A stretch of 64,000 nt of DNA, taken from positions 1 through 64,000 of the forward strand of contig VGPU01000006.1 in assembly GCA_016882525.1 (NCBI GenBank), written 5' to 3'. Position numbers and translations under genes: made by a program. Source of the stretch: Cyanobacteria bacterium M_surface_10_m2_119. GTDB taxonomy: Bacteria; Cyanobacteriota; Cyanobacteriia; PCC-6307; Cyanobiaceae. How positions within the stretch are numbered: the first letter of the stretch is position 1; each line of letters starts with the position of its first letter. Below, piece after piece: positions 55,897 through 64,000 of this stretch. The notes beneath the pieces are model-generated. The model searched no databases. It saw only the letters and a program-made list of their open reading frames with translations, and was not told the origin of the DNA.

Positions 55897-56262
55897 TCAC
55901 TCCTCGTCGTCGTCGCTGGAGCCCAGGGGCATCAGCTGGATCTGTTTGCGTCCGAGCTTGATCTCAAACTCGTCACCAGGCTGCAGTCCCAGCTGGGCGG
56001 TGTAGGCCTTGCCCACCATCAGGTTGCCGTTGAACTGCACGCGGGTGGAGAAGCTGAGCTTGCGTCCACCTTTGCCGCCGCGCACGGGCGCTCCGAATTC
56101 AACGCCCTTGGCATTGAGCAGGGCCTCGTAAAAAGCAGTGAAGTTGAGACGCTCGGTGCCGTCTTTCTTCTGGGAGACGTAGCCACAGGCCCGAACAAGG
56201 TCGGATTTGGAGGCATCGCCGAGTTCCTTGACCTTGGCCAGGAGGTCTGCGCCCGTGAGCAT
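55897..56262 (-). CDS. cyAbrB-type transcriptional regulator
   Basis: 121 residues from the ATG at 56262. The N-terminal part (LTGADLLAKVKELGDASKSDLVRACGY) and the C-terminal AbrB-like strand-rich part (GNLMVGKAYTAQLGLQPGDEFEIKLGRKQI) are the two halves of the cyanobacterial cyAbrB family. These proteins bind DNA and set expression of carbon and nitrogen genes in cyanobacteria. An acidic tail (SSDDDEE) ends it. An AT-rich stretch directly upstream (56263-56295, attgagaaagttatgcg) is a good promoter candidate. It stands alone between convergent and same-strand genes. Confidence 0.9.
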   Translation of the reverse strand: MLTGADLLAKVKELGDASKSDLVRACGYVSQKKDGTERLNFTAFYEALLNAKGVEFGAPVRGGKGGRKLSFSTRVQFNGNLMVGKAYTAQLGLQPGDEFEIKLGRKQIQLMPLGSSDDDEE

Positions 56263-56329
56263 TGAGAAAGTTATGCGTCATTTGCATTATTGCTTTTCGC
56301 GGGCATGGCCTGCAAGGGGGCCTTGCGCT

Positions 56330-57124
56330 TCAGGCCTGGGAAACGATGCCGCTCCACTGCACTGTCTTCACCTGATCGCGGCGCCAGGAGTGGAAGAGTG
56401 CCGGCTCCGCCAGGGTGCAGAGGGGGCAGGTGCTGATCTGGCTGGCGGGCAGTCCCAGCGCCTGCAGCTGCAGGCGGGCCGCGGCGCGGATGTCGAGGCG
56501 ATCCCGGCCCGGCTCAGGATCGGGCTGGAGAGCCCCGCACTCCAGGAGTCGCTCCAGGCCGGCCTTTGCATCGATGGCGTCTGCGACCTCGGAGCTCACC
56601 TGGCGTTCCACCTGATAGTGGACGCCACTGATGGCCGGACCCAGGGCCGCCAGCAGCTCCCCGGGCGCGCTGCCGGCGGCCGTGAGCTGAGCCACGGCCT
56701 GCGCCAGCACCCCGGCCGCCACCCCGCGCCAGCCGGCATGGCAGGCGGCCACGGCGCCCCGGCGCGGGTCGGCCAGGAGCACGGGGGTGCAGTCGGCACC
56801 GCACACCCACAGGCTCTGGCCGCCGCCATCACTCACCAGCCCATCGGCATCCGGCCAGGGGGCGGCGCTGGCTTGGCTGGCTGGCAGCACGGCAGCGCCG
56901 TGCACCTGCTGGGGGCGATGAATGCTCACCCCGGCGCTCAGGTAGCCGGCGAGCACCTCGGGTCCGCGCCCCTGCCACTGGCGGGTGAAAAAGCCGTGTT
57001 CAAACTCCCCGAGCAGGTCAGCCTGGAGGTAGTAGCCGCCGTAGCAGCCCACCCAGGTCCATCCCGGCATGGCGTTGAAGCCCACATCCGGATGCTGGAA
57101 GGGGTCGTGCCCTGGGTCGCCCAT
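56330..57124 (-). CDS. pgeF: Laccase-domain protein (PgeF/YfiH type purine nucleoside phosphorylase)
   Basis: 264 residues from the ATG at 57124. The family has a zinc site: His in QQVHGAAVL, Cys in CGADCTPVLLAD and His in CHAGWRGVAAG. First described as a multicopper polyphenol oxidase, some members phosphorolyse adenosine or edit peptidoglycan precursors. All metal-site residues are present, so it should be active, but I cannot choose among these reactions. It is the last gene of a block S1-type protein-Tab2-PgeF; Tab2 ends three bases upstream. Confidence 0.88.
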   Translation of the reverse strand: MGDPGHDPFQHPDVGFNAMPGWTWVGCYGGYYLQADLLGEFEHGFFTRQWQGRGPEVLAGYLSAGVSIHRPQQVHGAAVLPASQASAAPWPDADGLVSDGGGQSLWVCGADCTPVLLADPRRGAVAACHAGWRGVAAGVLAQAVAQLTAAGSAPGELLAALGPAISGVHYQVERQVSSEVADAIDAKAGLERLLECGALQPDPEPGRDRLDIRAAARLQLQALGLPASQISTCPLCTLAEPALFHSWRRDQVKTVQWSGIVSQA

Positions 57125-57127
57125 GGT

Positions 57128-58033
57128 TCAGGCGTCGGGGAGGTCGCGCAGCAGCCAGAACCCCTCGAAGTGCTGGTCGCCGTCGCGCCCTTGCACCGCC
57201 AGGAACTGCAGTCCACCGGCCTGCTGGCGGGCCGCTGCAAAAGCCTCGCGGGCGGCGGTCGCCTCCTCCTCCTCGAGCGCACCGAGCCGCCAGCGATCCT
57301 CCAGGCCGGCCTCCAGCACCAGCTGTCCCCCATCGATCTCCAGGCGCACCGGCTCCAGCCCGGCCAGCCAGCCGGCGATGGCCAGGGCGCGACCACCGCC
57401 GAACAGGCGAATGCCGGGAACCATGGCCTCCCCCTCGACCTCGGCGGGCAGGGGGATCAGGGAGCGGAAGCTGCTCTCCCACTGGGCGGCACCTGCCAGG
57501 GCCTCAACCGGCAGGCTCGCCCAGCACCAGCGCTCCCCGCGGGCGGCTTCCGGCAGGGGAAGCGGCAGGGGCCGGATCGGTGCCGGCGGTGGGGCCAGGG
57601 GGCCCGCCATGTAGCCGGGTTCCTGGGGATACACCGACCGCTCACGCTCCTGCAGCCAGCTCACCAGGGCATAGGTGCGGCGGCTGGGCACCAGCTCCAT
57701 CCCCAGGCCCTCGGCGGCGCGCTGCACCATCGTGCGCATGGAGGCCCGCCAGCAGCGCAGGCGCCGCGGAGGCGCCAGACCGGCCTCGGCGGCGGCGGCC
57801 AGGGCCTGTTCCAGGGCTTCCCGCAGCCACACGGAGTTCACGCTGGCGGCCGGGCAGGGAAGCACCCAGCGGAAGCCGTTCGCCAGCTGGCGGCCATCGC
57901 CGCCCACCTCCGGGGTGGAGCAGATCAGCAGCTCCCAGCGCTTCTTGCCATCGGCCTCCAGGATCGGCCGTGAGTAGTAATCGAGTTCCCAGTCGGGCCC
58001 GACGGTGGAACCGGCGGTCATCGGCACGTTCAT
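57128..58033 (-). CDS. Tab2/Atab2-family RNA-binding protein (photosystem I translation factor)
   Basis: 301 residues from the ATG at 58033. The opening WELDYYSRPILEADGKKRWELLIC is diagnostic of the Tab2 family, which in algae and plants binds the psaB 5' leader and is required for photosystem I synthesis. The rest contains RRLRCWRASMRTMVQRAAE, SRRTYALVSWLQERERSVYP and FGGGRALAIAGWLAGLEP. In cyanobacteria the role is less well studied. The start overlaps the stop of the S1-type gene (ATGA, 58030-58033), so the two are translated together; both are RNA-binding. Confidence 0.88.
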   Translation of the reverse strand: MNVPMTAGSTVGPDWELDYYSRPILEADGKKRWELLICSTPEVGGDGRQLANGFRWVLPCPAASVNSVWLREALEQALAAAAEAGLAPPRRLRCWRASMRTMVQRAAEGLGMELVPSRRTYALVSWLQERERSVYPQEPGYMAGPLAPPPAPIRPLPLPLPEAARGERWCWASLPVEALAGAAQWESSFRSLIPLPAEVEGEAMVPGIRLFGGGRALAIAGWLAGLEPVRLEIDGGQLVLEAGLEDRWRLGALEEEEATAAREAFAAARQQAGGLQFLAVQGRDGDQHFEGFWLLRDLPDA

Positions 58034-59325
58034 CCGGCCTGCTGTTCCTGCTGACGCAGCAGGGAGCGGGCGCGGTTGGCCCGGTCTTCCGCTTCGGCCA
58101 TCACCTTCTCCTTCTCGATCAGCAACTCGCCGGGCTGGCCCTCCAGCAGGGCGGTGTTCAGGGCAATGCGGCCGCGACCGGGATCCAGATCCGTGATCAG
58201 CGCCCGCACCCGGTCGCCCTGATCGAAGACCTCCCGCAGATCCCGCAGCTGGCCGCCGCTGATGGATCTCTGGTGGAGCAGACCACTGATGCCCCCCAGG
58301 TCGACGAAGAAGCCATAGGGCTTCACCGAGACCACCTGACCTTCCACCAGCTGACCCACCTCCAGCTCAGCAAACCGGGCTGCTGTGGCGGCCTTCTTCT
58401 CGGAGAGCACCAGCTTGCGGGTGTCTGGATTCACCTCCAGGAAGGTGACGCCGATGGTCTTGCCCACCAGGGCCTCATGGTTCTCTCCCTCCTGGAGCTG
58501 GGAGCGCGGGATGAAGCCCCGCAGCCCCTCGAGATCGCAGGTCACGCCGCCGCGGTTGAAGCCGTTCACCTTCACCTGCACCACCTTGCCGTCCTTCTCC
58601 AGGCCGCGCACCTTCTCCCAGCTGTGGCGCAGGGCCAGGGCCCGGGCGCTGATCGTCACCATGCCGTCGGCGTTCTGCTCGCGGGTGACGAGCACCTCCA
58701 CACTGGTCCCGTTGGGGAAGCGCTCCTTGAGGTTGGTGATCACCCCGAGACCCGCCTCCTTCTTGGGCATGAAGCCCGGGGCCTTGCCACCGATGTCCAC
58801 GTAGACGCCGTCACTCTCGACGCCGATCACCGTGCCGGTGACCACTTCGCCGGTGGTGCCGACGAAGTCGAGCTCGTCGAGGGCGGCCAGGAAGGTCTCC
58901 TCGTCGAAGTCGAAGTCGTCGACGCTGCGGCTCACGGGGGAGGGGGCAGCAGTGGTTGGGGCGGGTCCCGCCGCCTTGGCCCGGCCGCCGCGGTTGCCGC
59001 CGCGACCGGGATCCGGGCCGAGCAGGTCGGCCATGGTCATGCCGGCCATCTCGCCCAGGTCGAACAGCTCGTCGTCGCTGCGGCGTGGAGCTGGGGCAGC
59101 GGCCGCTGCCGGTGCCACGGGCACCTGGGGCTGGGCCGGCGGCGCCGCGGGGGGGGTGGCCAAGGCCTCGCCGCCGGCCTCCGCCTCCGCGGAGCGGGGC
59201 TCATCCTTTTTGATCATCAGCACCTGGGGCGGGCGCCGCACCGGCGGGGTGGGCTGGCTGCGCCCCGATCCCGGGGGGATGGGCCGGGATGAGGACGCAG
59301 GCGTTGGCTTGCCGGATCCGGCCAT
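58030..59325 (-). CDS. S1-domain RNA-binding protein (second ribosomal protein S1 homologue)
   Basis: 431 residues from the ATG at 59325; GTG at 59352 or a later ATG at about 59217 (IKKDEPRS) are alternatives. An Ala/Pro-rich disordered N-terminal third is followed by three S1 repeats: VTGTVIGVESDGVYVDIGG, VVQVKVNGFNRGGVTCDLEG and VEGQVVSVKPYGFFVDLGG. A charged helical tail (EKEKVMAEAEDRANRARSLL) ends it. Cyanobacteria have two S1 proteins; this looks like the divergent one sometimes called Rps1b/Nbp1, with three repeats. It is the head of the block with Tab2 and PgeF. Confidence 0.85.
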   Translation of the reverse strand: MAGSGKPTPASSSRPIPPGSGRSQPTPPVRRPPQVLMIKKDEPRSAEAEAGGEALATPPAAPPAQPQVPVAPAAAAAPAPRRSDDELFDLGEMAGMTMADLLGPDPGRGGNRGGRAKAAGPAPTTAAPSPVSRSVDDFDFDEETFLAALDELDFVGTTGEVVTGTVIGVESDGVYVDIGGKAPGFMPKKEAGLGVITNLKERFPNGTSVEVLVTREQNADGMVTISARALALRHSWEKVRGLEKDGKVVQVKVNGFNRGGVTCDLEGLRGFIPRSQLQEGENHEALVGKTIGVTFLEVNPDTRKLVLSEKKAATAARFAELEVGQLVEGQVVSVKPYGFFVDLGGISGLLHQRSISGGQLRDLREVFDQGDRVRALITDLDPGRGRIALNTALLEGQPGELLIEKEKVMAEAEDRANRARSLLRQQEQQAG

Positions 59326-59375
59326 CTCCACATCGGGCTGATAGCAGCACACTGTAGGGATCCGATTCGTTTGCC

Positions 59376-60239
59376 ATGTCGCCTGCCGGGATCCCCGCCG
59401 AGCGCCAGCTGGCGCGACTGGCCTGGCCCCAGGTGGAGCAGGCGGCGCGTCAGCCCGGCAGCACCGTGGTGTGGCCCTGGGGGGCCGTGGAGCAGCACGG
59501 CCCCCACCTGCCCCTGGGCACGGACGCCCTGTTCGCGGACCGGGTCCTCGATGCGGTGCTGGCGGCTCTGCCGGAGACCGCTCCGATCTGGCGTCTTCCC
59601 CTGCAGGCGATGGGTTTCTCTCCGGAACACCAGGGTTTTGCCGGCACCCTCACCCTGCCGGCGGATCTGCTGATCCAACTCGTGGGTGAGGTGGGGGTCC
59701 AGCTCACGCAGATGGGCTTCCGCCGCCTGGTGCTGCTGAATGGGCACGGTGGCCAGATCGCCCTGCTCCAGACCGCGGCCCGGGCCCTGCGCTCCCGTGC
59801 CCCTGCCCTGGGTGTGCTGCCCTGCTTCCTCTGGAGCGGACCAGAGGGGGTGGCCGAGCTGATTCCCCCGCCTGAGCGGGACCGGGGGCTCCATGCCGGC
59901 CTGGCCGAGACCAGCCTGATGCTTCACCTGGCTCCGGAGCAGGTGGGCCCCGACCGGCCCCGCGATGGCCTGGGGGCCGAGCCGCCGCCGGGGTGGGATC
60001 TGGAGGGCGCCGTGCCGTCGGCCTGGTTGACGGCCGATCTCAGTGGGAGTGGCGTGATCGGCGATGCCGGCGGCGCCACGGCCGAGCTCGGCGATGCCCT
60101 GTTCCAGCGGCTGGTGGAGGGCTGGACCCGGCGGTTGGCAAGCCTGTTGGTGAGCGACTGGCCACCGGTCCCCGTCCACTGGCCCCCGGGGGGCCTGAAA
60201 CCAGGTGACGCTGGTTACAGTCACCCCATCAGTTCCTGA
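59376..60239 (+). CDS. Creatininase-family amidohydrolase
   Basis: 287 residues from the ATG at 59376, divergent from the S1-type gene. The metal site has WPWGAVEQHGPHLPLGTD (Glu, His, Asp), LLNGHGGQ (His/Asn) and HAGLAETS (Glu). The family contains creatininase, FAPy deformylase and peptide-modifying enzymes, all opening cyclic or amide C-N bonds; the true substrate here is unknown. It ends 12 bases before ado on the same strand, so it may be the first gene of the alkane operon by position alone. Confidence 0.85.
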   Translation: MSPAGIPAERQLARLAWPQVEQAARQPGSTVVWPWGAVEQHGPHLPLGTDALFADRVLDAVLAALPETAPIWRLPLQAMGFSPEHQGFAGTLTLPADLLIQLVGEVGVQLTQMGFRRLVLLNGHGGQIALLQTAARALRSRAPALGVLPCFLWSGPEGVAELIPPPERDRGLHAGLAETSLMLHLAPEQVGPDRPRDGLGAEPPPGWDLEGAVPSAWLTADLSGSGVIGDAGGATAELGDALFQRLVEGWTRRLASLLVSDWPPVPVHWPPGGLKPGDAGYSHPISS

Positions 60240-60251
60240 CCCGCGGCCGAC

Positions 60252-60980
60252 ATGGCGACGCTGACTTCCACACCTGAAGCCCTGGAGGCTGGGACCCCCT
60301 CCGGTGCGGAGCTGCCGGATTTCAGCAGCGAGACCTACAAGGACGCCTACAGCCGGATCAACGCCATCGTCATCGAAGGCGAGCAGGAGGCCCACGACAA
60401 CTACGTGGCCATCGGCACCCTGCTGCCTGATCAGGCGGAAGAGCTCGCCAAGCTCGCCCGCATGGAGCTGAAGCACATGAAGGGGTTCACCGCCTGTGCC
60501 AACAACCTCGGCGTCACCGCCGACATGCCCTTCGCCAAGGAGTTCTTCTCTCCCCTGCACGGCAACTTCCAGAAGGCCCTGGCGGAAGGCAAGGTGACCA
60601 CCTGCCTGCTGATCCAGGCCATCCTGATCGAGGCCTTCGCGATCTCGGCTTACCACATCTACATCCCTGTTGCCGATCCCTTCGCCCGCAAGATCACCGA
60701 GGGCGTGGTGAAGGATGAGTACACCCACCTCAACTACGGCCAGGAATGGCTCAAGGCCAACCTGGACAACGTTCGCGAGGAGCTGGAGCAGGCCAACCGG
60801 GAGAACCTGCCCCTCGTGCGCAAGATGCTCGAGCAGGTGGCCGGTGATGCCGCCGTGCTGCACATGGACCAGGAAGACCTGATGGCCGATTTTCTCAGCT
60901 CCTACCAGGAGGCACTGATGGACATCGGCTTCTCCGGTCGGGAGATCGCCCGCATGGCCGCCGCTGCCCTCGTCGGCTGA
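60252..60980 (+). CDS. ado: Aldehyde-deformylating oxygenase
   Basis: 242 residues from the ATG at 60252. It converts a fatty aldehyde to an alkane or alkene and formate using O2 and reducing equivalents. Ferritin-like di-iron ligands are present: Glu in [10 protein letters not shown]-x-x-H in [10 protein letters not shown], Glu in [11 protein letters not shown] and E-x-x-H in [10 protein letters not shown]. All six ligands are kept. Together with aar, 59 bases downstream, this is the complete cyanobacterial alkane pathway from acyl-ACP; alkanes sit in the thylakoid and cell membranes. Confidence 0.97.
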   Translation: MATLTSTPEALEAGTPSGAELPDFSSETYKDAYSRINAIVIEGEQEAHDNYVAIGTLLPDQAEELAKLARMELKHMKGFTACANNLGVTADMPFAKEFFSPLHGNFQKALAEGKVTTCLLIQAILIEAFAISAYHIYIPVADPFARKITEGVVKDEYTHLNYGQEWLKANLDNVREELEQANRENLPLVRKMLEQVAGDAAVLHMDQEDLMADFLSSYQEALMDIGFSGREIARMAAAALVG

Positions 60981-61039
60981 CCGTCCTCCCATGGGTGCGT
61001 GGGAAGATGTAGCGTCCGCCACATCTCCTGCGCGCCTGC

Positions 61040-62089
61040 ATGTTCGGCCTGATCGGTCACTCCACCAGTTTTGAGGAGGCCCGCGTCAAGGCCCGCTCGC
61101 TGGGCTACGGCGAGTTTGCCGACGGTGATCTCGACATGTGGTGTTCGGCCCCGCCCCAGCTCGTGGAGCGGGTGCAGGTCACCAGCCGCACCGGCAAGGT
61201 GATCGAAGGGGCCTACATCGACTCCGTCTTCGTGCCGGAGATGCTCCGCCGCTTCAAGACGGCCAAGCGCAAGGTGCTCAAGGCCATGGAGCTGGCCCAG
61301 AAGAGCGGCATTGACATCACAGCCCTGGGGGGCTTCACATCCATCATCTTTGAGGACATGAACCTCCTCAGGGAGGAGCGGGTGAGTGCCGTTGAACTCG
61401 ACTGGCAGCGGTTCACCACCGGCAACACCCACACCGCCTGGGTGATCTGTCAGCAGGTGGAAACGAATGCTCCGCGCCTGGGCATCGATCTGGCCAGGGC
61501 TAAGGTGGCAGTCGTCGGTGCCAGCGGTGACATCGGCAGTGCGGTCTGTCGTTGGTTGCAGCGCCGGGGGGTCGGGGAGTTGCTGCTGGTGGCCCGCCGG
61601 CCCCAGCCGCTGATCGACCTCCAGGAGAGCCTGGGTGAGGGCCGGATTCTCGACCTGGCGGATGCCCTGCCTGAGGCCGATGTGGTCGTCTGGGTCGCCA
61701 GCCTGCCCCAGAGCCTGCAGATCGACACCGGTTCGCTGCGCAAACCCTGCCTGATGATCGACGGGGGTTACCCCAAGAATCTCGACAGCAAGGCGGCCGC
61801 CCCTGGCGTGCATGTGCTCAAGGGTGGCATCGTCGAGTTCTGGCAGGACATCGGTTGGCAGATGATGGAGGTGGCTGAGATGGCCAAACCCCAGCGCCAG
61901 ATGTTTGCCTGTTTCGCTGAGGCGATGCTCCTGGATTTCGAGGGCATTCACACCAACTTCAGCTGGGGCCGCAACAACATCACCCTCGACGCCATGGATT
62001 TGATCGGCGCTGCCTCGCTGCGTCACGGCTTCCGCTCCCTCGAGCTCGATCCGGCCCTCGCCCCCTCCCCCAGCCTCGCCCCGGCCTGA
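61040..62089 (+). CDS. aar: Long-chain acyl-ACP reductase
   Basis: 349 residues from the ATG at 61040. It reduces acyl-ACP to a fatty aldehyde with NADPH, giving the substrate of ado. The NADPH loop is [12 protein letters not shown]; the active-site cysteine is in [29 protein letters not shown] and [14 protein letters not shown] are family-typical. The gene is followed by accA after 45 bases, so malonyl-CoA supply and acyl-ACP use are encoded together. Confidence 0.97.
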   Translation: MFGLIGHSTSFEEARVKARSLGYGEFADGDLDMWCSAPPQLVERVQVTSRTGKVIEGAYIDSVFVPEMLRRFKTAKRKVLKAMELAQKSGIDITALGGFTSIIFEDMNLLREERVSAVELDWQRFTTGNTHTAWVICQQVETNAPRLGIDLARAKVAVVGASGDIGSAVCRWLQRRGVGELLLVARRPQPLIDLQESLGEGRILDLADALPEADVVVWVASLPQSLQIDTGSLRKPCLMIDGGYPKNLDSKAAAPGVHVLKGGIVEFWQDIGWQMMEVAEMAKPQRQMFACFAEAMLLDFEGIHTNFSWGRNNITLDAMDLIGAASLRHGFRSLELDPALAPSPSLAPA

Positions 62090-62134
62090 CCCGCGCCGCT
62101 CCGCTCCCTTCCCCTTCACCCCGCCTTCCACGCC

Positions 62135-63124
62135 ATGGCCCGTCGCGCCCTGCTGGATTTTGAAAAACCGCTGGTTGAGCTGGAGGAGCAGATCGAGCAG
62201 ATCCGCCAGCTGGCCCGTGATTCGGAAGTGGATGTGAGCCAGCAGCTGCTGCAGCTGGAAACCCTGGCCACCCGCCGCCGCCACGAAATCTTTGCCGCCC
62301 TCACCCCGGCCCAGAAGATTCAGGTGGCCCGCCATCCCCAGCGGCCCAGCACGCTCGACTACATCCAGGTGATCTGTGATGACTTCCTCGAGCTCCACGG
62401 CGACCGTCGCGGTTCGGATGACCAGGCCCTAGTCGGCGGCGTCGGTCGTCTCGGGGATCGGGGGGTGATGCTCATCGGTCACCAGAAGGGCCGTGACACC
62501 CGCGAGAACGTGGCGCGCAACTTCGGCATGGCATCGCCTGGGGGCTACCGCAAGGCTCTGCGCCTGATGGAGCATGCCGATCGCTTCCGCCTGCCGATCA
62601 TCACCTTCATCGACACCCCAGGGGCCTATGCCGGGGTGTTGGCGGAGGAGCAGGGTCAGGGGGAGGCGATTGCCGTCAACCTGCGGGAGATGTTCCGACT
62701 GCGCGTGCCGATCCTGGCCACAGTGATCGGCGAGGGGGGGTCCGGCGGGGCCCTGGGGATCGGTGTTGCCGACCGCCTGCTGATGTTCGAGCACAGCGTC
62801 TACACCGTGGCCAGCCCTGAGGCCTGTGCTTCGATCCTCTGGCGCGATGCGGGCAAGGCTCCGGTCGCGGCGGAGGCCCTCAAGATCACCGGCCCCGACC
62901 TCCTGCAACTCGGGATCGTCGATCAGGTGCTGCCAGAGCCCAGTGGCGGCAATCACTGGGCCCCCCTCCAGGCCGCTGAGACCCTCAAGGCGGCCCTCGG
63001 GGAGCAGCTCGATCTTCTCAGCCAGCTCAGTGAGGCGGAGCTCTGCGAACGTCGTTACGCCAAGTTCCGCCAGATGGGCCGCTTTCTCGAGGGGGTGGCC
63101 CCAGAGTCGGTGCAGAGTTCTTAA
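62135..63124 (+). CDS. accA: Acetyl-CoA carboxylase carboxyltransferase subunit alpha
   Basis: 329 residues from the ATG at 62135. It forms the carboxyltransferase with AccD and transfers CO2 from biotin to acetyl-CoA, giving malonyl-CoA for fatty acids. Typical parts: [56 protein letters not shown] and [19 protein letters not shown]. Residue order and length are normal. The SDR gene follows after 59 bases. Confidence 0.97.
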   Translation: MARRALLDFEKPLVELEEQIEQIRQLARDSEVDVSQQLLQLETLATRRRHEIFAALTPAQKIQVARHPQRPSTLDYIQVICDDFLELHGDRRGSDDQALVGGVGRLGDRGVMLIGHQKGRDTRENVARNFGMASPGGYRKALRLMEHADRFRLPIITFIDTPGAYAGVLAEEQGQGEAIAVNLREMFRLRVPILATVIGEGGSGGALGIGVADRLLMFEHSVYTVASPEACASILWRDAGKAPVAAEALKITGPDLLQLGIVDQVLPEPSGGNHWAPLQAAETLKAALGEQLDLLSQLSEAELCERRYAKFRQMGRFLEGVAPESVQSS

Positions 63125-63183
63125 GGTTTGTCTTGGGATCGGTCATCTGTGGATGCTGACCCGGCTCTCCCAACCCCTCGCCC

Positions 63184-63894
63184 GTGCCCTCCGTACTGAT
63201 CACAGGAGCCTCCCGGGGCATCGGCGCTGCGGCGGCCCGTCGTTTCGCTGCCGCGGGATACGACCTTCAGCTGCTGGCCCGACCCTCCGCTGATTTCTCC
63301 GCCCTAGCCGATGAGCTTGCGGGCGGAGGCAGCCGGGTCGATCTGCTGCCCCTGGATCTGGGCGATGCGGCCGCGATCCCCGCCGCCCTGGCCGATTTCA
63401 TCGACCGTTGCGGCTGCCCTGAGGTGCTGATCAACAATGCCGGCATGGCCTACACCGGTGCCCTGGCGGACATGCCGCTGCGGCGCTGGCAGGAGCTGAT
63501 CCAGCTCAATCTCACGGCCGTGTTTCAGGTCTGCCAGCTGCTGCTGCCCGCCCTGCGGGCCCGCGGCGGCGGCCACATCATCAACGTGAGCAGCCACGCC
63601 GCCCACCAGGCCTTCCCCGACTGGGGTGCCTACTGCGTCAGCAAGGCAGCCCTCGTCTCCCTCGGCCGCTGCCTGGCGGTGGAGGAGCGACCCCATGGCA
63701 TTCGCGTCAGCACCCTCACCCTGGGTGCGGTGAATACACCCCTCTGGGATAGCGAAACGGTCGACAGTTCCTTTGATCGGCGTGCCATGCTTGATGCCGG
63801 GCGGGCCGCCGATGCCCTGCTGTACCTGGCCCAACAGCCCGCCACCCAGGTGGTGGAAGACCTCACCCTCATGCCCGCCGCTGGCGCGCTCTGA
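63184..63894 (+). CDS. Short-chain dehydrogenase/reductase
   Basis: 236 residues from the GTG at 63184. Rossmann-fold SDR with the cofactor loop TGASRGIGAAAAR, NNAG, and the catalytic Ser (NVSSHAA) and Tyr-x-x-x-Lys (YCVSK). The Arg after the loop and lack of an acidic residue at the end of strand 2 favour NADPH. The same order ado-aar-accA-SDR-folE is known in other cyanobacteria such as Synechococcus elongatus. The substrate is unknown. Confidence 0.9.
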   Translation: MPSVLITGASRGIGAAAARRFAAAGYDLQLLARPSADFSALADELAGGGSRVDLLPLDLGDAAAIPAALADFIDRCGCPEVLINNAGMAYTGALADMPLRRWQELIQLNLTAVFQVCQLLLPALRARGGGHIINVSSHAAHQAFPDWGAYCVSKAALVSLGRCLAVEERPHGIRVSTLTLGAVNTPLWDSETVDSSFDRRAMLDAGRAADALLYLAQQPATQVVEDLTLMPAAGAL

Positions 63895-63902
63895 GCTTCA
63901 CC

Positions 63903-64000
63903 ATGACCTCCACCCTCCCGTCGAGTTTCAGTTCCGCTGCCGCAGGTGCCCATCGAGGCCAGGATGTCGCTCCCGATGCGGCCCCCCTGCCGGTGAGCCT
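63903..64000 (+). CDS. folE: GTP cyclohydrolase I, N-terminal fragment (inferred)
   Basis: An ATG at 63903, eight bases after the SDR stop, opens a frame that runs to the right edge. The 32 visible residues are Ser/Ala-rich (STLPSSFSSAAAGAHRG) and look like a disordered leader. GTP cyclohydrolase I is inferred from the conserved gene order after ado-aar-accA-SDR in cyanobacteria; no catalytic residue is visible. If right, it begins tetrahydrofolate and pterin synthesis. Confidence 0.5.
   Translation, partial: MTSTLPSSFSSAAAGAHRGQDVAPDAAPLPVS

Overview
The window looks like a chromosomal segment of a high-GC unicellular cyanobacterium of the Cyanobium/Synechococcus (picocyanobacterial) type. 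The evidence is gene content: Psb27, a ferrochelatase with a light-harvesting-like tail, a Tab2-type photosystem translation factor, a cyAbrB regulator, an RRM-only RNA-binding protein, several cyanobacterial DUF families (DUF4079, DUF1824, DUF2854, DUF3153) and the ado-aar alkane locus followed by accA, a short-chain dehydrogenase and the start of folE. Genes are tightly packed on both strands with frequent GTG/TTG starts. I see no rRNA, tRNA, CRISPR array, insertion sequence or prophage.

Layout. 1-5.9 kb: end of a DUF4079 membrane protein, a HicB-like protein coupled to a ferritin, a large PAS/GGDEF sensor whose last part is frameshifted, the Rbp RNA-binding protein with a clear terminator, and a small kinase-fold protein. 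5.9-15 kb: CDF metal transporter, M32 carboxypeptidase, a first inorganic pyrophosphatase, an L,D-transpeptidase, then a minus-strand block CLC channel-hemC-DUF1824-rpoD (principal sigma). 15-27 kb: priA diverging from the sigma gene, DUF3153, argB, DUF2854, ssb, cobK, cutA, adenosine kinase, purA, psb27, proS. 27-36.8 kb: HTH protein, a second pyrophosphatase, methyltransferase, ferredoxin, ArsC-like protein, a putative voltage-sensor-like membrane protein, signal peptidase I, a dihydroorotase-like pseudoenzyme, a tandem histidine phosphatase and a CPBP protease.

36.8-50 kb: an FtsL-shaped small protein directly before ftsI, transaldolase fused to two EF-hands, a lone cyclic-nucleotide-binding domain, then on the minus strand pyrH-frr-geranylgeranyl-reductase-like flavoprotein; cobO, a solitary tyrosine recombinase, hemH, an M23 peptidase, acetolactate synthase with a zinc-ribbon tail and small envelope proteins. 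50-64 kb: ppsA, a metallo-beta-lactamase-fold gene broken by two compensating indels, a COG2509-type flavoprotein, cyAbrB, a minus-strand block S1-type protein-Tab2-laccase-domain protein, then creatininase-like-ado-aar-accA-SDR-folE.

Most genes are housekeeping (tetrapyrrole and cobalamin synthesis, division, translation, nucleotide and central carbon metabolism). I did not find a clear new defence or mobile system. The points most worth a second look are the FtsL candidate, the transaldolase-EF-hand fusion beside a cNMP-binding protein, the broken GGDEF and metallo-beta-lactamase genes, the metal-site-less dihydroorotase homologue, and CTAG shared stops at convergent gene ends.
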